DNA from: Hydractinia symbiolongicarpus
Lineage: Eukaryota; Cnidaria; Hydrozoa; Anthoathecata; Hydractiniidae
DNA length: 64,000 nucleotides
NCBI RefSeq assembly: GCF_029227915.1
Contig: NC_079880.1
Span: forward strand, 9,513,501-9,577,500
Direction: 5' to 3'
Both the position numbers and the translations under genes were made by a program. The first letter of the stretch is position 1. Every line of letters starts with the position of its first letter. The notes beneath the pieces were generated by a model. That model worked only from the letters and a program-made list of their open reading frames with translations, searched no databases and had not been told where the DNA came from. Shown in pieces: positions 37,905 through 48,045 of this stretch.

Positions 37905-38635
37905 AAAAAAACCCAACAGGATGGGGTGGAATACGCCTAGCATAAATGTATAAAGTATATATTTTCAAGTGGAAGCCATAAACAAATAACGGGAATGTTA
38001 ATATTCTTTTTACCATGTTATAGTATTAAGACACTGTTTAAGGCAAAGTTGATTCCCATTTATAGGTACCAGGCTTCCATGAAAGTCGAAATATATGCCG
38101 TGTCTACCAAATGATGACGCATTTGACTTTCGCTTATATACAACAACCATTTTTAAAAGTGATATTTCTCAGCAGCCAAAGACCTAATAGAGTTCAAATT
38201 TTTGGTGTTAACAGAGTACTTGGTGCAGAAGAAGGTGGCATAAAAGAAAATTGCTTTTTATCAGAGCAAAAACCAGTTATTAAAAAAAACCCAACAGGAT
38301 GGAGTGGAATACGCCCAGCATAAATGTATAAAGTATATATTTTCAAGTGGAAGCCATAAACAAATAACGGGAATGTTAATATTTTTTTTACCATGTTATA
38401 GTATTAAGACACTGTTTAAGGCGAAGTTGATTCCAATTTATAGGTACCAGGCTTCCATGAAAGTCGATATATATGCCGTGTCTACCAAATGATGACGCAT
38501 TTGACTTTCGCATATATACAACAACCATTTTTAAAAGTGATATTTCTCAGCAGCCAAAGACCTAATAGAGTTCAAATTTTTGGTGTTAACAGAGTACTTG
38601 GTGCAGAAGAAGGTGGCATAAAAGAAAACTGCTTT
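37905..38635 (+). repeat. 378-bp direct tandem duplication
   Basis: Two nearly identical copies with period 378 bp (for example TGTCTACCAAATGATGACGC at 38,101 and 38,479). They differ at only a handful of positions, so the duplication is recent. Each copy contains one satellite-type CTACCAAATG motif. Confidence 0.85.
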
Positions 38636-39542
<907 letters not shown>

Positions 39543-40390
39543 GTAGTTGCATTATTGAACTTTTTTGGGATGGAAAGTGTTGATGAATACCCAACAAAGC
39601 ACAAATTTATGTCTAACATGTCGCATAAAGGCGATGAAGATATAAAAGTATATTTTGACTCGGTTATTGGAGCATTTGTTGATGCCTACATTTTTCAAAG
39701 AAATCAGGCACCCAACCCTGGAGAAGAAGACTACGTCAAAAATTACTCCTTGATGATAATGTATTTAGCTGTCATTGTTTTGCAATTAAAAGATGCTGCT
39801 GCTGAAGGAGATGGAGAAAGGAATCTCACAAATCAAAAATTGTTAATGACTATCTTCAAATCGATGAACGCCTACAGTAAGTATGCACTAGAAATGTTTG
39901 TTTCTATAGCACTGATTGAAGTTGTTAGTTGTTAAGTCACTGTTTATCCTCAGAGAGAATTTCTAATGAGTTGAAATGGGGATTTTTTAACAATTGGACT
40001 GGTGGCAATGGAAAAAATATAGAGGATGACCTGACTCAAGAAATTTTTAATTGCATCAGTAAGAATGCTGTCAAAAGACTTGGAGCAAACAAAACTCTCA
40101 AAAGCATTAGTGACATATGCAAAGCCACAACTGGTATAAGAACTGTTGTAGAAAAAGTGGATGAGGAACTAAACATTCATAGAAATAGTACACAGCATAC
40201 AGCTCCAAGTGCGTTCAATGATGAACTTGGAATGATTACAGAGTTAATTCAACTCAATCCCTTTGAATATTCAGCTGGACGATTTCACGCTTGTTTCCCA
40301 GATATACAAAGGTCACCAATGAAATATCTCAATATAAATGACTATAACAATTGGATAAAACTTTACCAAAAAAATATGTCTGGTATATAA
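39543..40390 (+). pseudogene. DUF6589-like exon, last exon of the putative transposase gene
   Basis: Starts after TTGTAG and reads [20 protein letters not shown], a long middle with [24 protein letters not shown], and [16 protein letters not shown]. After a one-base frameshift near 39,927 it continues LSSERISNELKWGFFNNWTGGNGKNIEDDL, AVKRLGANKTLKSISDICKATTG, and ends MKYLNINDYNNWIKLYQKNM. The blocks 'kyALE', 'W.r.vN..G..GkNi..DL..E', 'LGaN.t...i' and the 'FPdi...P...l....l..Wi' end match what I know of DUF6589 proteins, which are multicopy in cnidarians and some fungi. Its role is unproven, but the copy number and the company of a helicase suggest a transposase. The usual upstream half of the domain was not found, so the gene is broken. 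Confidence 0.6.
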
Positions 40391-40738
40391 CTGAACATTA
40401 TATTTAAATAGGGTATATTTTTACTAGGATTATTTTTTTGAGGATTTCACACCTACATCGTCACAAAAATTAATTCTTTCAAGGTATATATATGCTTTAA
40501 AGTACAAAACGTTTGCAGACAGATGTGCTAATTGTACTTGTACTAATTATTTGCATTTTCTTGAAATCAAAGTCTTGACTAGGAAATGCTTTTTTTAATC
40601 TTTTTGTGAAACAATTTTTTATGTAAAAAGCTCAATTGTTGATGCATGGTTAAAAAGTACAAATTAGGTATTCTTTATACATAAATAGAAATTTGGTGTC
40701 CCAAGAAAAAGTAACAATTACATATACTGTTTTCATAC

Positions 40739-42674
40739 TCAAGGTAATTCTGTAGTGTAAATTTGTATGAGCTCATATGCTTTTTTCGATACATCTTCGT
40801 CCCAAAGACCAAATCCCAAAAGGCTATCTTCATTTTCAATTTCAGTGACATTATCCAATATCATTGAAAACTTCTCCGCAATTTCTTTAGTATCCATACT
40901 AAGACCAAAAAACTCTCTTGGCGGATCATCTGTTAAATTTGCATCCAAATCTGCAAGCAGGTTATTAAATTCTTGTGACAATTTTTGCAAATCAACTTCA
41001 CTAATTTTACGTTGTACTTTTTCTCTGACCAAGACGTGATCAAGTTTACCATAGTCGGTTTCTGGATGACATATAATACAACATTTTTGTTGTGGTGGTG
41101 CTTTATGTTTGAAATGCTTCAACAACAAAGATCTCAAGCAGCTACTGTCATTTTTGCAATATTCAGCCATCTGTTTGTCAATCAATCCCTTCGTAATTCT
41201 ATCAATACTAATGTCAGAGTTGTTGTAATGTAACACAGCTACAGCATCCTGTCCTCTGCGACCTGCTCTGCCTATTTCCTGTATGTATTCCTCCAATGTT
41301 GGAGGAGGGCCAATATGTACAATTTGTTTCATATTAGGTGCATTTACGCCCATACCAAGGGCAGAAGTTGCAAAAATGACTCTGATGTTACTGTCGATTT
41401 TTGAAAATTCTGAAATAATTTCATGCTTCATGTGCTTAGTTTGGGGTGCATGAAATTGCACAAACAAGCTTTTGGATGGTTTACATTCGCCTCCTACATA
41501 TTGCAAAGGGCCGATTATACTTTCAAAAAGTTTGTACCCATATCCACAATACTTTAATTTACAGTATATGATAGTCTGTGGATATGCTTTCGCTTGTTTT
41601 TTTAAATCTTCTCCAATCGGTAACAAAATCTTTTTGATACCTTCGATTCCATATGAATTGTGGTATCTTTTTTTTTTAACCAGGAATACATTTGAGCGGT
41701 TTGGATTGATAGTCAAAAAACACAATCCCTCATTCCAAGAACAATTTTTATTCTGCTTGTTGTTTTAACTGTAGAAGTTGCTGTTAGGGCAAGCACAGGA
41801 ATGTCCAGAAAAAAGGATCTAATGGCTCCAAGATTAAGAAATTCTTTTCTGAAGCTATCACCCCTGAAATTTAACAATATATAAACTATATAACTGGCAC
41901 AGTTTCTATTTATTATATATCTATGTTGGTTATATTTGCTAGAATTTTTATAGACATAGTATATATATATGTATATATATAGTTACATTATTTTTTTTAT
42001 GAAGATATAATAACCCTTCTCGGGAGTTGAACCCGAATTTTTAAATAGCTACATATGAAGTATCAGCTAAATAAAAAATGAAAGAGTTTCAGCATAGCTA
42101 CAGCTTTTAACAACAGTTTCATATTAGAAAAAAATTACCAAGTGTCTATACAATGTGCTTCATCTACAACAATGGCTTTTACTTCTTTTTGGAGTGTGTT
42201 TGTCTTTAGTAAGTTTCTCCCCACATCACTTAGAATTGCTTCAGGGTGACAAAACAAGATTTTAAATTTTTTTATTGAAAAATCTGGTAGTGCAGTACTA
42301 TTAACTTCGTTGTCAGGATAGGAATCAGAGAACAAATTTGTTCTTGCTTCTTCAATGTCAAATGGGCTTTTCAAGTGAAAACATTCCATTCCAACTTTTT
42401 TTAAAAATTTCATTTGGTCATCTATAATCGAATTTAAGGAAGTGATAACAATTATCATACTTCCTTTCTCTTCATTTGAAAGAAAATCTGGCAACAACTG
42501 AAAAATGATCGATTTCCCATAACCAGTTGGGAGAACAGCTAAAACGTTTCTTCCTTTTAAAATTGCTTCTAAGCATTTTATTTGCTTTGGTTTAAAGTTC
42601 ATATCGGGAAATGAATTCCTACCAAGTGCAACCTGGATTCTATTTAAAACTTCAAAAACGCGTGTACTACTCAT
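40739..42674 (-). pseudogene. RecQ-type DNA helicase, two exons, one frameshift
   Basis: Exon 1 runs from ATG at 42,674 to a TG/GTAATT donor at about 42,137. Exon 2 starts at 41,865 after AATTTCAG and joins in frame. Motifs: AVLPTGYGKSIIFQ (Walker A), ITSLNSIIDDQM, VVDEAHCIDTWGDSFRKEF (DEAH box and the aromatic-rich loop), VLALTATST (motif III), VIFATSALGMGVNAP (V), YIQEIGRAGRRGQDA (VI). A RecQ zinc-binding region follows (CLRSLLLKHF...KCCIICHPE). It lacks HRDC and other accessory domains, so it is short, about 570 residues, like transposon-borne RecQ homologues. One frameshift near 41,735 separates the end of motif III from the rest. A TATAAAG-like box lies about 70 bp above the ATG, inside the right terminal repeat zone. 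Convergent with the DUF6589 gene. Confidence 0.8.
42005..42050 (-). repeat. tRNA-like B-box remnant in the RecQ intron
   Basis: On the minus strand ATTCGGGTTCAACTCCCGAG forms a perfect T-arm (TCGGG/CCCGA around TTCAACT) with a good B box. No A box is clear. Probably a fragment of a tRNA-derived SINE inserted in the intron. Confidence 0.45.
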
Positions 42675-42818
42675 TTTCGCTTAACTTTACTTGAACTTGA
42701 ATCCGACTGAACACAAGAAGCCCGCTTGAATGCACCATCTTTATAATATGACGATGCAGAACGCCACGCATACATTATATTATCTTTTCGCATAATTTGG
42801 CCATATATTGGCCATTTT

Positions 42819-42895
42819 CGGCCTACGATTCCAGTGTCTTTTCGTCTCGCCGTTCAGTAAAAAAAAAGAGACGAAAGGCACTGGGGACGAGTTTG
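42819..42895 (-). repeat. Right terminal inverted repeat of giant element
   Basis: The reverse complement begins CAAACTCGTCCCCAGTGCC and ends ATCGTAGGCCG. It pairs with 18,589-18,666 at near identity. The next base outside starts AGATTTAAGG, and the left element is preceded by GCATTTTG; I see no convincing target-site duplication for any choice of edge. Confidence 0.75.
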
Positions 42896-42926
42896 AGATT
42901 TAAGGACACGAATCCCCAGGGAGTAA

Positions 42927-43826
42927 CAAAGAGCTCCACTACCTTGCCTGCACAAGAATCACAGCGGCTTGCTAAATTTGGGCAACACATGTTACATCAA
43001 TTCCATCTTGCAGTGTTTTTATGTGTTACCTGCAGTCGCCACAGCCATCTCTGCAAATGATTCCAATATGCCGATAGGTAAAAGTTTTGTAAGTATTCTA
43101 CGCAAACTATCCTCCTCCAAGGTTCCAGTGAACACTTCTTCATTTCTAAATGCATTAAAAGGCCATGTTTCTAATGCAAGGGGTGCAGCTTTTAATCCGT
43201 TCTCTCAGCAAGATGCCCTAGAGATTCTTGAGTATCTCATACCAGAGTTTTCCTTAGCCTTTCCTTTCTTTGGTAGATTATTCAACACTCGTGTGACAAT
43301 CTGCACTACTTGCAGCGCTTGCAATAATATTAGCACCTCTGAGCAAGTAAGTCCATTTCTTCAACTGCCCTTGACATCGACTGTACAATCTTCAATAGAT
43401 AACTTTTTGGAGAGCGAAGAATTGTCAGGTGTCAACTCGTACTTCTGTCACTACTGCAATAGTTACCAAACTGCAACAGTTGAAAAAGAGGTCGCAGAGT
43501 GCAGTTCAATTTTGGTTCTGCAATTAAAGCGCTTTGCCTATAATAAAGGTCTTGTGTCTAAGGTTTTTTCTCCTGTCACATCTTACCCGGGCACCGTTTC
43601 TATACGTATCACTGTAGATAGTGAAGTTTCTTGTCGCAAGCACTACAACTTAAGGGCTGTAATTAACCACTCCGGAAATTTGAACAATGGTCATTACACT
43701 ACTGTTGCTTATAACCAAGTGCATGGTAAGTGGTTTTATTGCAACGACAGAGCAGTGGTCCCTTGCAAACAAAGCTTGCTTAATGGTGTACAACCTTATA
43801 TCCATTTCCTTAAAGAGGTTAGGTAA
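42927..43826 (+). CDS. Ubiquitin-specific protease (USP, peptidase C19) ORF
   Basis: The frame is open from 42,927, after a TAA, to the TAG/TAA end at 43,826, about 300 codons without introns. It contains the cysteine box GLLNLGNTCYINSILQC, FSQQDALEILEYL, a zinc ribbon (VTICTTCSACN with YFCHYCNSY), VLQLKRFAYN, and the histidine box NLNNGHYTTVAYN with WFYCNDRAV. All catalytic positions (Cys, His, Asn/Asp) appear present, so it could be an active deubiquitinase. There is no good ATG before the cysteine box. The giant element's right end lies 32 bp upstream, so the 5' part is probably cut off. The downstream tail recurs elsewhere in the window, which suggests a retroelement or a repeated family and not a single host gene. 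Confidence 0.75.
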   Translation, partial: QRAPLPCLHKNHSGLLNLGNTCYINSILQCFYVLPAVATAISANDSNMPIGKSFVSILRKLSSSKVPVNTSSFLNALKGHVSNARGAAFNPFSQQDALEILEYLIPEFSLAFPFFGRLFNTRVTICTTCSACNNISTSEQVSPFLQLPLTSTVQSSIDNFLESEELSGVNSYFCHYCNSYQTATVEKEVAECSSILVLQLKRFAYNKGLVSKVFSPVTSYPGTVSIRITVDSEVSCRKHYNLRAVINHSGNLNNGHYTTVAYNQVHGKWFYCNDRAVVPCKQSLLNGVQPYIHFLKEVR

Positions 43827-44560
43827 ATTGCAGTCAGCACCACAACTTCCTTCTTATGTCAGCAAGGGGGTTTGACTATTATTTTTTTCTTTTTTTTTTC
43901 TTTTTTTTTTTTTTTTTTTTTTTGTAGTCTTGTCAGTGACGACTCCACTTGGTACCCCAGTCAAAATAAAAGCGAAAAACAAAAAAAATTACGCCAGCAA
44001 GGGGGTTTGACTGTACCAGGTCCTATCTTTGGAGAGTGACGACTCCACTTATTACCCTAGTCAAAAAGGAAAAAAACAAAAAACAAAATAAAAATTATGT
44101 CAGCAAGGGCGTTTGACTGCGCTGGTCTTATCTTTGGAGAGTGACGACTCCACTTCTTACCCCAGTCACACAAGATTGTACAGAGTAGGACAGATGAAAA
44201 GTTATGGATGAAAGAAATGTCCAGTTCCTGCTGAAGACTGTTCGCAGACCTCTTTTAAGGTGACTCAGCTAGACATTTTGGGTACCTTGGTTCAGGAATA
44301 TGAGTCGAAACCCTTGTACCCTTTACAGGAGTCCTGTCCTACTCTCTCTGTCTGTTTGTTTGTTTAATTTTTGTGCCAATTACCTCCTTGGAAAAAGGAA
44401 GAATTGTGTTCCTTTATATGAGCATTTCTTTAGAGGAGCAAAACCTCTAGAATTTCAATTTTAAGACTTAACTGGTCGAGTTTATCATTGTGCGTGCGCT
44501 TTGTAATTTTCATTCTTCTTATAGCATAATCAATGGTTTATATCTATCCATATACTTCTA
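43827..44560 (+). repeat. 3' tail of the USP-bearing repeat with internal tandem units
   Basis: After the ORF come a long T-rich run (about 43,881-43,923) and three units with the paired words GTCAGCAAGGGGGTTTGACT and GTGACGACTCCACTT plus TACCCCAGTCA (near 43,858, 43,993, 44,100). A more GC-balanced stretch follows (GTTCGCAGACCTCTTTTAAG, CAGCTAGACATTTTGGG), and then a terminal hairpin-like block with CTTTAGAGGAGCAAAACCTC. Related tails occur at 44,831-45,240, 56,225-56,375 and, weakly, 2,540-2,640. Confidence 0.65.
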
Positions 44561-44566
44561 TAACAC

Positions 44567-44606
44567 TGTGAGGTAGGTTAAATAACATTATTTAACCTAC
44601 CTCACA
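44567..44606. repeat. Perfect 40-bp palindrome
   Basis: Arms of 19 bp (TGTGAGGTAGGTTAAATAA and its exact reverse complement) separated by CA. It sits between the first USP-type tail and a miniature Helitron. It has no known identity; it may be a fold-back insertion or a small hairpin RNA precursor. Confidence 0.9.
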
Positions 44607-44689
44607 TTTTGCTGTCTACAAAACACTTTATCTTCATCATCGGAGCTGTAAAATGTAAAAATGTATAACAAAGAAATATATAACTAAAT

Positions 44690-44830
44690 AGTCGTTAGCC
44701 CGTGGAAAAATCCACGGGTTCGCCCGTCCTTTTCATACCGCATTGCGTGCGTCTCGCTACCTCTGCATCTAAGCTACCATTTTGCGTGATAGACAGGTGG
44801 ACGGACAGACATCGGGTATTATAATATAGA
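44690..44830 (-). mobile_element. Miniature Helitron-like element (about 140 bp)
   Basis: On the minus strand it starts TCTATATTATAATACCCG, contains TGTCTGTCCGTCCACCTGTC, and ends with a perfect hairpin CCCGTGG-ATTTT-CCACGGG followed by CTAACGACTA and T. It shares its end hairpin with the 755-bp element at 34,925. It separates the two USP-type tails, so it probably inserted into such a tail. Confidence 0.55.
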
Positions 44831-45240
44831 GAGTAACGACTCCACTTATTACCTAAGTTAAAAACAAGGAATAGCACAGTTGAACAGAAAGTGGTCAAAG
44901 TTTACTTTAGGAAGAAAGGGATGTCTAGTTTCTGCTAATGACCGTCCGCGGACCTCTTCGATATGACCCAGCTAGACATTCAGGGTTTTTAGGTTCAGAA
45001 ATATGGGTCGAAACCTACCTGCCCTTAGTTAAAGTTCTGTTCATCTTTTTAAATGTGTTGTGTCCTTTTTATTTTTTTATATTTTTTTAATTAATTCCTT
45101 TTAAAAAGGGACATTGTTCTTTTAGAGGCATTTTCTCTAGAGGAGTACAACCTCTAGCTTATTTCCAAAGACCTAACAGGTTGAGTTCATCACTGCGGTG
45201 GCTAGCCACCTCTTTGTAAATGATTTTCTTATTATTAGGA
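44831..45240 (+). repeat. Second copy of the USP-type 3' tail, 5'-truncated
   Basis: Starts GAGTAACGACTCCACTTATT and follows the first tail in order (GACCTCTTCGATATGACC, CAGCTAGACATTCAGGG, AAAAAGGGACATTG, TCTCTAGAGGAGTACAACCT), with many substitutions. Lack of any coding part suggests 5' truncation during retrotransposition. Confidence 0.6.
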
Positions 45241-46625
45241 TCGAAGAGATACAAAATCGATAATGTAAATGTAAAAGTTGTCATTACTGTGAATAGTTTT
45301 TGAAATCTAAGAGTCCAGCTTTTTCATGATAAAATCTTACTAGGTGATTTATACGATTATCTATTTTATTATGAAGTTTTTTTCTGTGTGGCTATTTTAT
45401 TTTATTTTACAAACTTGTTATCTAGGTTTCTTTTCATCGACGGCGCACAAGGTTTTTAATAATATCACAAAAGTGTAACTCTGCTTTTAAGTGTTAAATT
45501 TATATTTTTAGATCCGACATTGAAAACTTATTTTGAGAGTTTTTTATTATCACTAAGGTTTCGTCAGGGTTAAACCTAAAGTAACTATTTTTTATGTATA
45601 TATATTTAAGTTTTCTTGAGATAAAAATAATTAACAATATAACAATTAACACGGATTGTCTGCAACAGCGATACACGGCAGATTCTTTTCTAGTGTTTAT
45701 ATAATTTTTGTTATCCATTTATATCTCAGCAATCACAATGTGTATGATAAAATGAATTGCATCACTGGGAGGAGATATTTGTGGGTGTGTTATTTTTAAT
45801 TTTTTCACTATATTTCCAGTAGCCACCTGTTGCTTGAAGGTAGCGCAGATAAAGAAGAAATCTTATCTACACGTTTAATTTTAGGGTTTTTACATATTTA
45901 AGGCCTGAGCACTAGGTTGTGAAATACATGTCAGTAACACATACAAATGAGACCTGCTATACTGTTTTATTATTGGAAAGAAATCTTTTTAATGTACTCT
46001 ATGTGATTGCAAAGATATAAATAGATTAGAATAGCATTCAAGACAAAGGAAAAAATGTTCTCTGGGATTGTGTTATAGGGATAGTGTGAAATTTGTATCA
46101 GAAATACTGTTTGAGCATAATTTAAATAATAGATCACGTGAATATGCGCACATGCATATCATATGTGGAGATTTTCAATCATTCCTTTTACTTATCTATG
46201 ACAATTCCTTGTGAACTCCTGGTAGAAAGTCAAATGCATTTTCAGCAGAACTCACTGCTTTTCTCAAATTTAATAATTTTTATGTGATTTCGTACATGGA
46301 TCAGGTCCAATTAAAACATATCGCCATCATTCACTTCCACACTTTTTCCACACTATTCGAGATCATCAGATACTTCACCAGTTGAGCAACACTGCTTCTA
46401 CTTTGCAATCCATCAATGATGAGCAAGGGCCATAATGACAGATAAGAGCCAGAAGAAGGAGATGACACAATGCTGTTCTGTAAAAGCCTGGTTCGAACAT
46501 TGAGATATCTGAGCCCAAAAAAGAATAGAAAGGCTCGAATCGAAATTTAACAACTTTTATACGATCTAGAGGTTGATGAAGAAGTTGATTTCTATATATG
46601 TATTTAAGTATAAAGCTATATGTTA
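45241..46625. other. Gene-free AT-rich stretch
   Basis: I see no supported coding sequence, RNA or repeat here. Open frames are short and compositionally random. Confidence 0.5.
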
Positions 46626-46629
46626 AAAA

Positions 46630-46705
46630 CAAGCCATGGTCGTCTAATCTAAGAGACCTACATTGTGGGAAATCCAGGTTCAAGTCCTGGTCAGGGCAGC
46701 TATAC
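46630..46705 (+). repeat. tRNA-derived SINE head, left of the Penelope element
   Basis: GCCATGGTCGTCTAATC is A-box-like, and AATCCAGGTTCAAGTCCTGG forms a perfect T-arm with B box GGTTCAAGTCC. A related copy in opposite orientation lies at 50,558-50,625. The D and anticodon arms are poor, so it is a SINE-type sequence. Confidence 0.6.
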
Positions 46706-46753
46706 TTTAACGATAGATTTATAAAATAAAATTTATACCGCAAAAATTTCAAT

Positions 46754-48045
46754 ATTATACAAAAGTTGATACATACACTCTTTATACAAAAATTTTTTTC
46801 GAAAGTTATTTAAATATTTCCCAAAAGTACAATTTTATATGAATTATACACAAGCTAATCCATGTTGACAAAATAATATTAGATAAACTAACAAAAGTTA
46901 GTTAAATAAAATTTATATACACAATTTGTTTAAGACAATTAAATATTTCCCAAAAGTACAATTTTTTAATTTTATTAAATGAATTTACACATGCTAAATC
47001 AATATCTAAGTAACAAAAACGATATTGAACAAGCGGCTAATACAAAACATAAAATTAAACGGATAAATTGATGATGCAATGCTTAACTTGTTTATTGAGG
47101 TCTGGTTTCAACCAAGAAATATGCATACCCCCTTTGAGTTTCCTCTGCCAATCAGTGTCTGCATGATCCAAAATAGAAAAACAATTTTCGTTACATAGTA
47201 ATTTACAGTTAAGATTTGACTGCATATGCTTAAATATTTGTGAGTTTTTATCAGTTTTCAAATGTTCTTTAACTCTACTAGAAATGTGTCTGGTGGTTTC
47301 ACCCACATAGCTAGCATTACAACTAGCACAAACAAATTTATACACAAGTCCAGATTTAAAAGATTCAGGAACTCGGTCCTTGCAAGAAAAATAATCTTTA
47401 ATTTTACACGACTTAAAAACGAGGCACACATTGATTTCTTTACACATCTTATTGACAAGTTGATTGACTTTTCCTTTGGCAGTATTAGAGTACTTGCCAA
47501 TAAAAGGCAATTTAAAATACCTCTTTTCTAATACATTAGTTGTCTCTGTACTGACAGCTGTAGAAAAATTCTAATCAAGGTAATTTGAAATATGGCGGTT
47601 TACTAGTTTTGTAGGAAAAAAGTTTTTTCTCAAAATTTCAGTCAGAGCCCTAATATTAATGTCAAAGTGTTTCCAACTGTTGTTAATTTTGAAAGTCCTG
47701 TCAATTAGTGTTTTAATGAGACCTATTTTATAGATTTTGGGAGTGAAACTAAAATAATTAGTTAAAATGCCAGTATAGGTTGACTTATGGAACACAGAAG
47801 TATAAAATTTGTCACTGGTGTTCTCAATTAGAATGTCAAGAAAAGGAAGTTTACCATCAACTTGTTTTTCTAAGGTAAATTTTATATTAGGGTGTCTCTG
47901 ATTCAAGTATTCAAAAAAGGCCAACGCTTCACTTTCATCGTTAAATAAAGCAAAGATGTCATCCACATATCTACGGTAGTATGTTGGGCCACAACCCGAG
48001 TAATTTTTTATCCATTCCTTTTCTTTAACGCCCATGAAAAGATTC
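46754..48045 (-). repeat. Inverted arm of the Penelope-like element
   Basis: The exact reverse-orientation copy of 49,083-50,378, covering the last part of the RT from the YVDD region, the GIY-YIG domain and the 3' untranslated region. A visible difference is KLKGGMH here against KLKEGMH in the sense copy. It carries the same in-frame TAG after the RT. The homology breaks at TAGCGAATC on both sides. The sense ORF starts at this junction, so its 5' end was lost or replaced. Confidence 0.9.

Noticed and set aside
42896-42968. USP ORF as part of the giant element
   Set aside because: It lies outside the right terminal repeat, and its tail belongs to a separate repeated family.
46375-46752. 125-codon minus-strand frame with CPDQDLNLDFPQC
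   Set aside because: It overlaps the antisense of the tRNA-derived SINE head; such PxQDLNL strings are typical of SINE translations.
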